From Volvox africanus (Eukaryota; Chlorophyta; Chlorophyceae; Chlamydomonadales; Volvocaceae): DNA of 64,000 nt. Location: NCBI GenBank assembly GCA_030268105.1, contig BSDZ01000024.1, positions 806,001 through 870,000 of the forward strand, read 5' to 3'. Shown piece after piece: positions 33,201-44,094 of the stretch. A model generated the notes under the pieces. It did no database searches. It saw only the letters and a list, made by a program, of their open reading frames with translations, and was not told the DNA's origin. Numbering within the stretch: position 1 is the stretch's first letter; each line of letters opens with the position of its first letter. The position numbers and the translations under genes were made by a program.

Positions 33201-35456
33201 TGGCAGGGGCCTCCTCAAGTTCCGCACCTGGCGATGTCGACGTCGCCTTCCTCGGGGAGGAGGCCGACCAGCAAAAGGTGGCGGTACGGGAGCCGCCAAA
33301 GGCGGAGGAAGAGCTGAGGCCACCTGAATGGGAGACGGTCGTCGGCAGTGTGACCCATGGGTCAGTGGTAGCAATTCTACCAAATGAAATTTTGAGTGGC
33401 GTGAGCCCAGCCGCTTGGTTCCTGCAATCCCGAAAGCCAACTGACATTGGGCAAGGAAGTCGTCCTAGGGTATGGAAGTTGCCTTAATGAACCTAACTGA
33501 CCTAGCATGACGGAATATAACTAATAACCGGTTTAACACGTATTCGCTCAGCTGCTCGTACCAATTTTAGTGGCGGTGGGGAAGGCGAAGTCAAGGCCGG
33601 CCAGCAGGTCCTGTACGGCAGAGAACGATGGATCGGACAGAACGACGACCGACAGACCAGACTCCGGGAAAGCAGGCACCCCGAGTACGGCTGACCATTT
33701 GTCTGGCGGCGCGTCTGTAACAGGAAATACGGCAAAACGTCCAGAAGGGCAGAGGCGGTGTTGGCAGGTGCAAACACACACACAAACACGCGTGTGCGCG
33801 CGTGCAAGGAAACGTCAGGAATGCAGTTCAGGGAAGGGAGAAGATACGAATATCCCATAGGGCCCTGGTTGAAATGCATGACCCATGGGTCCACGCGCCC
33901 CTCTCCTAACAACGGTTCTTTCGGATCATGTACGTCGGCCCTGTACTGTAGACTTATTAGATGAATATCACAACCTGTATACACATACACACACAAGTAT
34001 ATATATATATAATATGATTTGGAGGTAATAAACTTCAATTTTAAATATTTTGAATTGGAATGCCCCTTTCCCTTCTACTTCCTTTCAAGCAGTTGGAGAC
34101 GGAGAGTACTTCATCTTTTAGAGGTCCGTACCTCCATCGGGTAAATTTGTCTCGTCCAAGTGTCGTACCACCACCTCCGCCTACATCGCCAGCAGGCCGC
34201 CCAGCAAACGGGCCATAAGGAAACCGCAATCAACGCAATTAAGGACAAATAAACAATCAGGACGGAGCTCTTAAACTCGTTATCAGTATCAGGCCCAGTT
34301 GGACACGTAACACACCGCCACACACCCCACATGCATACACATGCAAAACACACACGCAAACGCACAAATATGAGCGATTTTCTTCCCGGTGACACCCCGC
34401 CCACCGCCACTGCGTAACCCTAAACACCACCACCACCACCACCTGGGGGAGGGTTGCTAGAGTAAGACTGATTGCGGGTTGTGCCTCGACCTCCCTGGCG
34501 CCGTCCTCATCCACACCGATGACTCCGAAACCCTGTACGAGCATAAAGTACGACAGATGAGATGAGACGAGGGTGGCGCAAGGAGGCCCACTGGTCGCTT
34601 CGTTGCAGTGATGTGGCGATGATGTGACAGGAATCGTAATAGCTGCCAGCTATTCGGCTGTTAGCCAGTGTTAAAAATTCCTTTACTAGGTGCATTTATC
34701 AAATCCGCTATTCCCCCAGCATGTTTTTTTCTTCTTTTCACCCACCTGATGTCCTGATTCTTTTCATACCATCATCGATCGCATAAATCATGCGCATACT
34801 TCTAGTATACTACGCTTTGCCTGTTTCTGATTTGCCCCACCATGTTGCTTCTACTTTTCCATACCCTGCCTTTTTACAGTTATTTTATCTGTCGTTCATG
34901 TTTATAAAATACTGCACAAGACACACCGTACATACCGTACAACCGAACACATTCCGGAGTCCAGGGAGCTCTTGTCGTAAAGTGTCCACCAACGACCCAT
35001 AGTCCTGTACGGCAGTTGTGGTACCGGCGACAAAAAAGGTTTGAGGCGTACGTGAAGTTTCGTCATAGGGATTCCTCCATTCCCAGATTCCCCTATGGCC
35101 GTACTATGCCGTACCTCCAGGTATTCTGAAGAAACGAACAGCATGGCGACGTCAATCGTTGTCGGTAGAGCTCCTTGCTGCCGCATGTTGCCTAGGCAGT
35201 CGAATAGCGCTGGAACCAATTGGGGCTTTCGGGAAATGTACGTCTTCCAAAACGGAAGTTGGGCAGTTGGGTTTTCCGGCGCCGTGTGGACGTCACCAGA
35301 TGCCGTACTCCCCCAGGCAATGAGGGCACGCTGACATGGGGATGGGAGCGCCGAAGCCGTTAAGTCCAGGGAAGGCTGGAGCGGCGACCGAGTGACGGTG
35401 CCACGGCGACCACAAGCCGTGAAATGCATGCTGCGCTGTACGGCGCTGCTGCTCAT
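30274..35456 (-). CDS. FIST-domain (FIST_N + FIST_C) sensory protein
   Basis: Eleven exons: 35456-35115, 35004-34936, 34532-34443, 34174-34132, 33714-33562, 33323-33073, 32833-32690, 32484-32383, 31487-31416, 31023-30876, 30497-30274 (TAG). Phases agree throughout, giving 545 residues. FIST_N is seen as VAMLFVSSEYLE, NVFGCT-GFGVIG, VEAQPAISLTLATLPQ, HLDETNLPDG, LVVVLSDPSFSAVQDLLAGLD and KIGGGLSSS. FIST_C is seen as GCRPLSS, LMFTCNGRGSGLYGE and GFQCNGEIGRVG...LHGFT. FIST proteins are thought to sense small ligands such as amino acids and occur in bacteria and, with an F-box, in animals; no F-box is seen here. The open frame extends upstream to an ATG at 35690, which would add 78 residues, perhaps a transit peptide. 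The tail after FIST_C is Pro/Gln-rich. A 43-nt exon carries HLDETNLPD. Confidence 0.9.
31855..31895 (+). repeat. (GT)n microsatellite
   Basis: TGTGTGCGTGTG repeats within a FIST-gene intron. A comparable GT tract with G-runs lies at about 32518-32600. Confidence 0.85.
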
Positions 35457-36107
35457 CCTGTCGTGCTGCGCTGGGGAATAGAAGGCGGGACAGATGCGTG
35501 AGCGTGGCTTCGTGCGGCTGGGTGATGACGCTGTGGGCAGGGAGCCGTCGACGCGATGGCCCCAGGCGTTAAAGCGGGATAGACGAGTAAGATTGGATCT
35601 CATCATATGACGATTGTGATGTAGGATGGGTTTTGACATATTGTATACAGGACGCATTTTGGTGGATTGCCGTGGCCCCACTTGCGGCATGGGCTCGATA
35701 TTTTTAGTGCCAAGTCTTAAGCCCTGAAGGTCCAATGAACGTATAGTTTCAAATCCATATAAAATTGTAATGATATATTACGAATGGAGCATTCTTGCTG
35801 GAGCTGTGAATTGCTTGTGTTTACGCTACGAATCCAGCAGGGCGCCGTACACGTCACCAAATGCACAGGCTGGCCAATGGTATCATAAACCAGAAACCTC
35901 TAAATATCTGCAACAATCATATTTTATGGATTCACTAAACAGACAATTAGCCAAAGAATTTCCCGAGTCGGTTCATGTTCAGTTATACCCTTTGCCGCAA
36001 TCCAACCAACTTCAACATTTCTTCTGAAGACTCACTGAGAAGTTACAGCTCAATAATAACGACAGGGATATATTGGCTTCGCATATGCTGCTTCCGCAAT
36101 TCCTCGG
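35457..36107. promoter_or_regulatory. Bidirectional intergenic region, FIST and phytochelatin synthase
   Basis: About 650 bp (about 420 bp if the FIST protein starts at 35690) between divergently transcribed genes, so both promoters and 5' UTRs should be here. No TATA box or metal-response element can be named with confidence. Confidence 0.5.
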
Positions 36108-37124
36108 ATGACCCCGGCACTTCGGTGGTATCGTTCATCATATGCTTTCGCCGTGATTACTGATTTCTTACGTACTCATGAGGGCGCTCCAGAGCTGATG
36201 TCGGCATTAGCAGCCGCCAACCGGTTTGCACACGTTCACACGTCAAGTCGTCAATTGCCATCCCTGAGGCTTGCAGAATTTGTGAACAGTCTCAGCTTTG
36301 CAACTATGGCACATATGGGTAATGACATTCTGCAGCAACAACTGGAGAAAGAGCAGCAGCCGGAGCAGCAGGCGCGGCATGTGCCAGCTTTGGACCAGCA
36401 GCTCCATCAGGGCGTCACGATTGTTCCTGCGTCTGCTCAGCGGGGTTCGACGGGTTTTAAGAAAACATTTTACAAACGAAAGTTGCCTTGCCCACCTGCG
36501 ATAGAGTTCTCGTCGGTGGAAGGTGAGTGCGATCGCTGCTAGTCCTTCATTACCACCCGAACCGTCTCCTTGTATCAGAAAACACACCGGTGCTTTGAAC
36601 ACGTCATTTTATATGTGAGCTTTTTTAAAACCCTAAAACCCTACATTATCTATCGATTATCACTAAGACAATGTGAATGTGTTGCAATTTGGTGTAGCAA
36701 TTTGATTCTGCTGAGCAACGAAGAACCCAAACCGGTCCCGCTGGCCGCAGGTCGTCAGCTCTTTATGGAAGCTCTTCGCGGGGGTTTCATGGTGGGCTTC
36801 TTTAAGCTTATGGAGCAATTCAAGTAAGGAGATCCAGATTCAGATTCTTATTAGGATCCGATTTTTGGGGATCGGATTCGGGCACCGAACCCTGAAACCC
36901 CTAATTCCCAAATACCTGTTCTGCCGAACTCACGAACTCCGCAAACTCGCAGACGCATATTCACTATGCCTTAGCCTGCATCCTTTATTCCAATGTAAGG
37001 AGCTGCGCGGCATTCCCGGATTCGGTTTCTAAGCTGGTCTTGTCGTACGTCGTGTTATTACAGCTCATACTTTATGAATGTCCTCCTCCCCCCCCATCTC
37101 CCTCTCTCTCTCTCTCTCTCTCCC

Positions 37125-37167
<43 letters not shown>

Positions 37168-40100
37168 GACACACACACACACAGATGCAACTTATCTCAA
37201 TATCGCTAACCTGCCTGTTAACTCTTCAGATGTGTTTTTTTATGGGGGGCCTTCTTTGAATCGGATCTTTGATTTCTATTTTTGGGAATATTTGTTAATT
37301 ATGTTGCAGTACAGTAATGCAGTACAGTAATGCAGTACAAATTGTCCCTACCGCGACGCACTATGATGTATCAACACCTCCAGATCCCAATCCGAATCCT
37401 CTTCTGACTCCTCCCCTTCTTAATTCGGTTCTCAATGATGTTGTAACCCGCTTCGCACCCCAGCAGCGTCTACAGGGGTATCATGCCTCGTTTATCGACC
37501 TCCCTCCCCTGGCGCCGCCCTTCAGCACGCAGGACGAGCCAGCCTTCTGCGGCCTGGCCTCCCTCGCCATGGTGCTGAACGCGCTGTCCATAGACCCTCG
37601 CAGAACCTGGAAGGGCTCCTGGCGCTGGTTCCATGAGGCCATGTTGGACTGTTGCAGGTGGACAGAAACTGGCGGGAACCATCTGTCAGGTTGTTTAATT
37701 GGGCTTTCGGTTAAGTTTCGTTTTTCCCGTTAGTAATAGTCGCAGTTAGTAATATTCTCTCTCGCTGAACTTAGGGTACGGCGTACAGCTGTACTTTGGG
37801 TTCTGCGTGGTTTTCGGTTTAAGCCTCTTCAAAAATAATCATATGGCGAGGCGGTTAGATTTCGCGCAAAACAAGTTGTCATTATGTTCTGCTCCCGAAT
37901 TTCATACAACCCGAAATTCAACCACCAACAACGGCAGGCCGTTGGATATTGTCAAGGAGGAGGGCATAACTCTGTACCAGGTAAGAGCATGGTTTGTTGG
38001 ATGCATGTCGATGGTGTGTTTCGTTTCTCTTCCCCTCCCTCCCCTTCTCTTCCCTTCCCCTCTCCTTCCTCCCCTTCTCGTATCTCTGATGCCTAAGGAC
38101 GACTCAGCCCATGCATGGTGGCGGTGGCGGTGGTGGCAATGCATGTTTTGAAAAGCGTCATGCTCACAGCCCTTACTCCTCGGAAGTTCCCCCCTGACCC
38201 AACACACGTGCACACTGCCAAAACACACACACACACACACAGAATCTCTCTCCCTGATTCTCTCTTTCCAGGCGTCCTGTCTCGCCCGCTGCAACGGTGC
38301 GCGCGTGGAGCTGCGGCCGTACGGCAGCACTTCCCTGGAGCACTTCCGGTCAGAGGTGCAGTCCGTGTGCCGCAGCGGGGAAGAACACATCGTGGTGTCG
38401 TACAGTCGTAAGGTATGTGTGTATATGCGTTTGTGTGTGTAGGATAGGGGGGTACATCACCCGTGGCCACTAACCTGGCAGTCCCTACCTTCCCCGGTGT
38501 TTCGGGGCACCCTCATCCAGTCTCCCATGCCGACTTCTCCGAAATCAGTGGTTTTCCCAGGTTCAGCACCCACCACCAGCATCCAGCGGAATCTGCCGAA
38601 TCAACTAAGGCGTCAACTCCGCTACTGGTCAGCTCGCAGGTCACTTTAATTGGGGTCGTCACCGTCCATCGACATGGGGGCACCCTGCCCTTAACATTAG
38701 GGTCTTTGGCCCGCTCTCAGTCGGGGTAGAACCTGGAACTCCAGGGGCATATTAGTCGTGCCATAACAGTCGTGCCTGAACACGTCGTTCGTTTGTGTAT
38801 GTAGCGGGGAGGGGGAGAGGTTTTAACAAACTAAACAGCAAGGAATAAATACAAGAAGACGTTCTCTCTCTGTGCATGTGTGTATGTGTATGCGTAATTC
38901 AGTTATATAGCAGTAAACTAAGTTGTGTGTAGGATGTGTACGGCATGTTAATGTTAGCTTTGCGGATGCGCCGCGGACTCCTTAGAAACACTCCGGATAG
39001 ACAACAAAGAAAAGAGAAATTTGGTGCGAAGTGGATTATGTGAGATATAAGAAGCAAACTCTCGGACCACGTGTTTCGATGACACAAGCAGACGGCCCAC
39101 AGCAGATGCAAAAATTGTGTGAGTGTATGAGTGCGTTCCGTACACAGTATCATCCGTACGCGCCGTACCCCATACGCCGTACTTTTTTCCTCAGGCCTTC
39201 CTCCAGACTGGTGACGGACACTTCAGCCCAATCGGCGGATACCACATTGAGAAGGATCTGGTCCTGATGCTGGACGTGGTGGGTTGGATTTGGGAGGGGT
39301 AATGATCGGGATTTAAGGCGCTTCTGGATTCTTCATTCTGCTTTTTGGATTGCTCTCAAAGTGCTCCTTGATAAGCAAATATTTTTTATTTATGCACAAA
39401 AATCTAGAATACATTTGATTTCTAATAATAATCATACTTTTTAAGCCTTGAGAAGTAGGGAGTCATTAGATGGAAATGGTTTATACGTGATAGACGTGAT
39501 AATGTATTTCGACACACGGGAGGTAGGTATGGGAAAATTTTTAAAAGTTGTTTTACCAAAGACTTTTTCCTTCGGTTCCCCTGCATGGCGGCTGGGATAT
39601 CCCGGCCTCGACGGGGTCTTGGACATCGGTTGCTGTACGTCTATGGATTTGCTCATCGCATCCGTACGACTGTACGGCACAGGCCAGATTCAAGTACCCG
39701 CCGGTAAGGTGGGGTAAGTCCAAATGTGGGTTCGTGTTGGCTGCGGATTGCGGAATACCTCAATAAGTTGGTCCGTTCCTCTCCTCTCCTCTCCTCTCCT
39801 CTCCTCTCCCCCTTCCCTGCTGCCCTAACCCCAAACCACTTCCTTTCGCGCCTCATTCTCTTCCAAATTAAGATCTCACAACGGCCACCACATCCAGCTG
39901 CAACATTGCCCACAGAAACGCACGTGCATACACACACGCCAACACACGCAAATCCCCCGGGTCTGCAGCACTGGGTGCCGTTGCCAATGCTATACGAGGC
40001 CATGTCGTACGTGGATCCAGAGACGGGGCGGCCGCGCGGCTACATGCGGCTGGCCTCAAATCCCCTTTTGGATTCCGTACTGCTGACGTTGGACTTGGGG

Positions 40101-41874
40101 ACTGACGGTTGGAGACCAGCGGATCAGTTTGTACGGAGGGAGGCGCCGGCGTTAGTTGAGGTACGTTCGAGCATTTGTGGGAGGCAAGGGGGTTGGCAAA
40201 ATCGTACAGAAACATCGTACAAAGATCGCGTACGGAAAACGGGGGAAAAGGTAAATGAGAAACGCTTCGTCAGCAACTAGTATGGTCTCTCCTTCCTTAA
40301 CTTGGGCGGGGGGATAAAGTGCCAATGTCGGGTGGAAACACACACCGTACTGTCCGTACTCTGTCCTGCTCCTGTAACTCTCGGGCCCCTTCACACCCCT
40401 CAACCTCCCAGGCTCTGGCAACTCAAAGTGGCATAACAGGGGAGGATGTCGTACGGCGGGTCGTCGAGGCCATGCCGTTGGCCTCCCTGGACTATTTCCT
40501 CATCGTACGTTCGGGAGCGCCGCTGGCGGCGGCGCAAGCAGCTGGCGGCACAAGCGACACTGCCGCTGCCGCAGCGGCCGGCACCGCCTCGACGCCGCCG
40601 CTGCCGTGCGCCGCCTTATCTGATTCTCTCGTCACCGCCGCCGCCGCCGCCGCTGCGTCCTCATCTTCAGTCACGTTGTCGTCCAATGTCACGGCTGTAG
40701 CGCGCGATGCTGCTACAGCCGTTGGGAGGGCCCATACTGCTCAGTCAGGGCTGCAGCCCGCATCTTCGTTGCCGGGTGCGAGCACACCGGCGCCGTCGCC
40801 GGCGAAGACATCTTGCAAGAGTGGCGGCACTGGTGGTGGCGCAGCCGTAGCAGCCCCTGCCGCCGCCAAGTCGTCCTGCAGTGGCGGCGGCTGCGGCTCC
40901 AGCACGGACAGCGGTCCCGGCAGCTGTGGCAGCAGCATCAAGGGCAGCCTGATGGCGGCGGCGGCGGCAGTGCTCACGGCTCAAGACCGTTGCATTCCGT
41001 TGGCACAACGGCAGCAATTGTTAGACGAGCTGCACGGGATGCCGCTGTACATATTGGTTAGCAACCACCTAGCGGCCGCGACGTCCCATGGGGCAGTGCA
41101 ACCGTCACAACTGTCATCACAGTACTTGGCGGAGAAGGTTGCGATGGCATTGCTCATGCAACGTCCGGACGCATGGCCGGCGGTTGACCGTTGGCGCAAT
41201 CCGGAAGCGGGCTCTCAATGGCGGGCGTTACTCAGCACTAGTGGCTACAGCGTCGTGGAGGCTGAGGCGGCGTACCTTAGAGAGCAGCTCCAGCATATTG
41301 ATGAAGTACTCCTGGTACGGATTGGTTGGGTTGGTTGGGTTGGCTTGGAGCCGGGGCTGAGATTTCTTGATCAGGTACCGGCATCGTTCAAATCTATAAC
41401 AATAAAAATATTTTAACAGTTTTAACCGGATCGTACTGAATTTTAAGAACTTTGATCTGTGTTACACATGTTTAGGGCTTCAGATTGGTTTGAGAGTTTC
41501 AGGGATTTCGGGATTTGGTACAGCGAGCAACGACGGGATATGGTTATTTTTACGGCTTTTCGAGATTGCCGATCGTACGGCTGATCTCCAAACGTCCTTC
41601 GAATCTTGCCAGGACATGATACAGCGTTTTAGTACACATTGGTTAGCAACCAACCGATATTTATTTTGGATTTTGATTCTTCATCAGTTTTTGTCTCCAA
41701 GATTTTTCGTTTTGTGTCAGTTTTTCAGTTAGGAAATTCCTGGTACGCCCGGCAAACCTGCCACCTCCCCTCCCCTCCCTCCCCCCACCATTTGTCCCCC
41801 CGCAGAGTGGAGACACGAGTGTTCGGTGCGGAGAGCACCTGTCCCGATTGGACTGCGCCGCACACGGGCACTGA
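36108..41874 (+). CDS. PCS: Phytochelatin synthase
   Basis: Ten exons: 36108-36522, 36751-36823, 37526-37657, 37938-37980, 38272-38412, 39195-39278, 39683-39703, 39969-40160, 40412-41314, 41806-41874. All are in phase, giving 690 residues. It makes metal-chelating (gamma-Glu-Cys)n-Gly peptides from glutathione by gamma-glutamylcysteine dipeptidyl transfer, and is activated by Cd and other metals. The papain-like triad is complete: Cys171 ([10 protein letters not shown]), His277 ([10 protein letters not shown]) and Asp295 (LMLDVARFKYPP), with spacings of 106 and 18 as in Arabidopsis PCS1. Before the conserved [16 protein letters not shown] there is a 125-residue Gln-rich extension that plant enzymes lack. 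After the catalytic domain comes a variable region with Ala/Ser/Gly runs and clustered Cys (SGGGCGSS, about residues 510-535), followed by a last exon with two Cys. A 21-nt exon encodes ARFKYPP. The start is the first in-frame ATG. Confidence 0.95.
37090..37185 (+). repeat. (CT)n and (CA)n microsatellites
   Basis: About 65 bp of CTCTCTCC followed by CACACA in the intron between exons 2 and 3 of phytochelatin synthase. Confidence 0.9.
38445..38770 (+). repeat. Dispersed repeat, copy A (in PCS intron)
   Basis: Similar, in the same plus-strand orientation, to about 53430-53790. Shared landmarks in order are CACCCGTGGCCACTA, ACCTGGCAGT, GGGGCACCCTCATCC, TTCTCCGAAA, CTCGCAGGTC/CTCGCAAGTC, a CATCAACATC/CATCGACATG GGGG CAC block and a CTCAGTxGG block near the end. 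It is non-coding and lies between exons 5 and 6. Confidence 0.75.
39757..39813 (-). repeat. Purine minisatellite plus tag, copy 2
   Basis: TCAATAAGTTGGTCCGTTCC followed by (CTCTC)n, the reverse complement of the element at 23886-23990. It lies in the intron between exons 7 and 8 of phytochelatin synthase. Confidence 0.8.
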
Positions 41875-41966
41875 AACCCTGAACCGGGAGGACAGGAGGA
41901 GGGGAGAAGGGCAGGGACCGGGGGGCCGGAAGTGGGAAGGGGTAAAGGCAGTTGGAATGCGATATT

Positions 41967-41971
41967 TGTAA
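41967..41971 (+). terminator. TGTAA polyadenylation signal of PCS
   Basis: TGTAA 92 nt after the PCS stop codon, the standard volvocine position and motif. Confidence 0.55.
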
Positions 41972-41974
41972 AAG

Positions 41975-42967
41975 CCGCGAATCACTGCTGGTTCCGGAGC
42001 AGCAGCAGCAGGTGGAAAAGGAAGGGGAGGACGATAAAAACGGATCTGCGCTGAGCGACCAGATTATGTCGAGATGCCGATGGGGAGGGGTGGGGAGGGG
42101 TGGGGAGGAGCGCCACGAAGCCAGGTGGGGGGCGGGGTCACAGTATGTGGAGTGGGAAGGTCCTGGAGAGGAGGGAGAGAATGAGCGGGAGGAAGAGGTT
42201 TGGGCGGTTGAGGGACTGGTAGGAGCGTTCAGGAGTAAAGTCGGAAGGCTAAAGGTACCTACAGAAATCACAAAACCAATGCGTGTTTTTTCCTTTTTGA
42301 TGAGGCCCATCATGGGCAATTGATCGGGGCATTTTTATGTTTATTTGTATTGATTGCACTAAAACCTTAAGTGATGTAGAAAAACGCTCGGCAGTGAATT
42401 GTAAACCAGTTGCAGCAGAGAGGGGGCAGCAAGTCGCAGTGATCAACCGCTGTACGTGCAAGCCCCGTACATAGGCCCTGTACTGAGAATTAAAGAAACT
42501 GCTGAAAAAAACGTAGAGCGCGCTTCCTTCCACCTGTCCTCACGTCACGCTCAGCGGTGAAGTGTTAGTATTATCATTATGGCTGCTGCCGCTGACGGCA
42601 TTACATCGATAACTAAAATACCGTCCGGAATATGCGACAAAAGAAGTTCAGCTTTTCGGAAATTGTAATAATCTATTATATTTGCACAGTCCGAGATATA
42701 AAATTGTATCTTTAGATGGTATCGATTTGACATGAAGAGAACTCATCATCAAAAAAAAAACATCGACCGAGAAACCAAGAACCATGGATGTACTTCATAA
42801 ATAAAAAACTAACTGATGTGCGACGATTACGACTACGACGAAATCGCAGCGAATGGAGTTCCGAATTTCGATATTACGAGTTTCGGAATTGGTAATTCAG
42901 TTGCTGTGGCGGGCGCATAGCTTAGCGTAAGATCTTCCCGTTTCACGCGAGGTACGAAACGATAACC
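41975..42967. other. Intergenic downstream of PCS
   Basis: Purine-rich sequence to about 42260, then AT-rich sequence. No gene supported. Confidence 0.4.
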
Positions 42968-43515
42968 CTACGTGTCAAGTAGTGCCGCAACCGCGGCTTC
43001 GAATGCTTGAACCTGGTCGTGAGGTAACTCTGACATATACGACGATATAGTACCGTCCCTGAGACACAGATAGTGCCTTTGCGTGACCACGATACATGAA
43101 GTTACGGACCTGCCCAGCAACAAGCGAACCCCACCCTGCCTATCTGCATGTCTCCACGTCTTGATGAATGGAAAGGGGAGGTATCTCAATTACCTTGTTA
43201 CCAGCATTGCACATTCCATGTCGTCATCACCATCACCACCAAAACTACCACCACCACCACCACCACTACCTCCTTTTACCACCAACAACACAAAATCGTC
43301 AGGAATGCTCAGACGCATTTATCATACAGTCATAGTGGCGTACTTACACCGGCGGTGCCGTCATGAGGTGCTACTTCATCAGGCATCAGCAGTGCACGCA
43401 AGGGGATGTAGGCAGAGGGATGTACAAAAGAATTCTCCCGTATCTTCTTCTCACATAGCCGGTAGGTGTGGTAAGTGGGTGGGTGAGTCATGACGCATCT
43501 GTATCTGACCGGCAA
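42968..43515 (-). CDS. Two putative 3' exons of an unrecognised protein
   Basis: A terminal exon at about 43109-42968 (acceptor GGGCAG, stop TAG) encodes CIVVTQRHYLCLRDGTISS and a helical end DQVQAFEAAVAALLDT. An upstream open segment at about 43500-43352 encodes FVHPSAYIPLRALLMPDEVAP and ends at a strong donor GTAAGT. Both look like coding sequence in this genome, but their phases do not join directly, so at least one exon is missing. Earlier exons would lie toward the minisatellite. Family unknown. Confidence 0.3.
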
Positions 43516-44094
43516 AGGGACAATTGGTTGTCCTTATGATAATATTCCAGTGATCCAAGGACGTAAAAACAGAAAGGAGCCACTTTTATACGATAAAATC
43601 AACATTATCACAAAGATATCAGAAGCTATACGATCCTTTATTTGCTTGAAAGTTTAAGGTACCGCCGTCAATATCCAATCAATGGTTTTTGGTAATAAAG
43701 GACATGAGTGGCCTGACCCTTTTGGGACAGTACTTATCGTTATGAATTCATAACTCTATTGCGGAAACAGATGAGAGTACATTTCCCCCGCCATCCACCC
43801 CGCCCCCATGCGTTAAGAAAAGCTTCAAATTAACCATATTAACTTTATTTCGCGAACAAATAGAACCTTCCAGTTCCGGATGATGACCTGAAACGTTACA
43901 ACAGCCTACCGCAACAAACGGCAGCGTCCGCGTCCGCGTCATATGTCTACCTCCTTACACCGCCGGACTGTGCAAAATACGTGTATTGCTTTCATGTTAC
44001 ACTCGGGAATAACAAAAGCATGCCAGTTTCTCATGTCTGCTCGATTGTAGTTATCCGAGAAAGCGAATACAATTACGGCAGGCTTGCAATACGG
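43516..44094. other. Non-coding sequence left of the minisatellite
   Basis: Mixed sequence, AT-rich in its middle part. No gene supported. Confidence 0.4.

Noticed and set aside
33345..33365. GACCCATGGGTC palindromes in FIST introns (also near 33875) as regulatory operators
   Set aside because: Short, also found in variant form elsewhere, with no positional pattern that supports a function.
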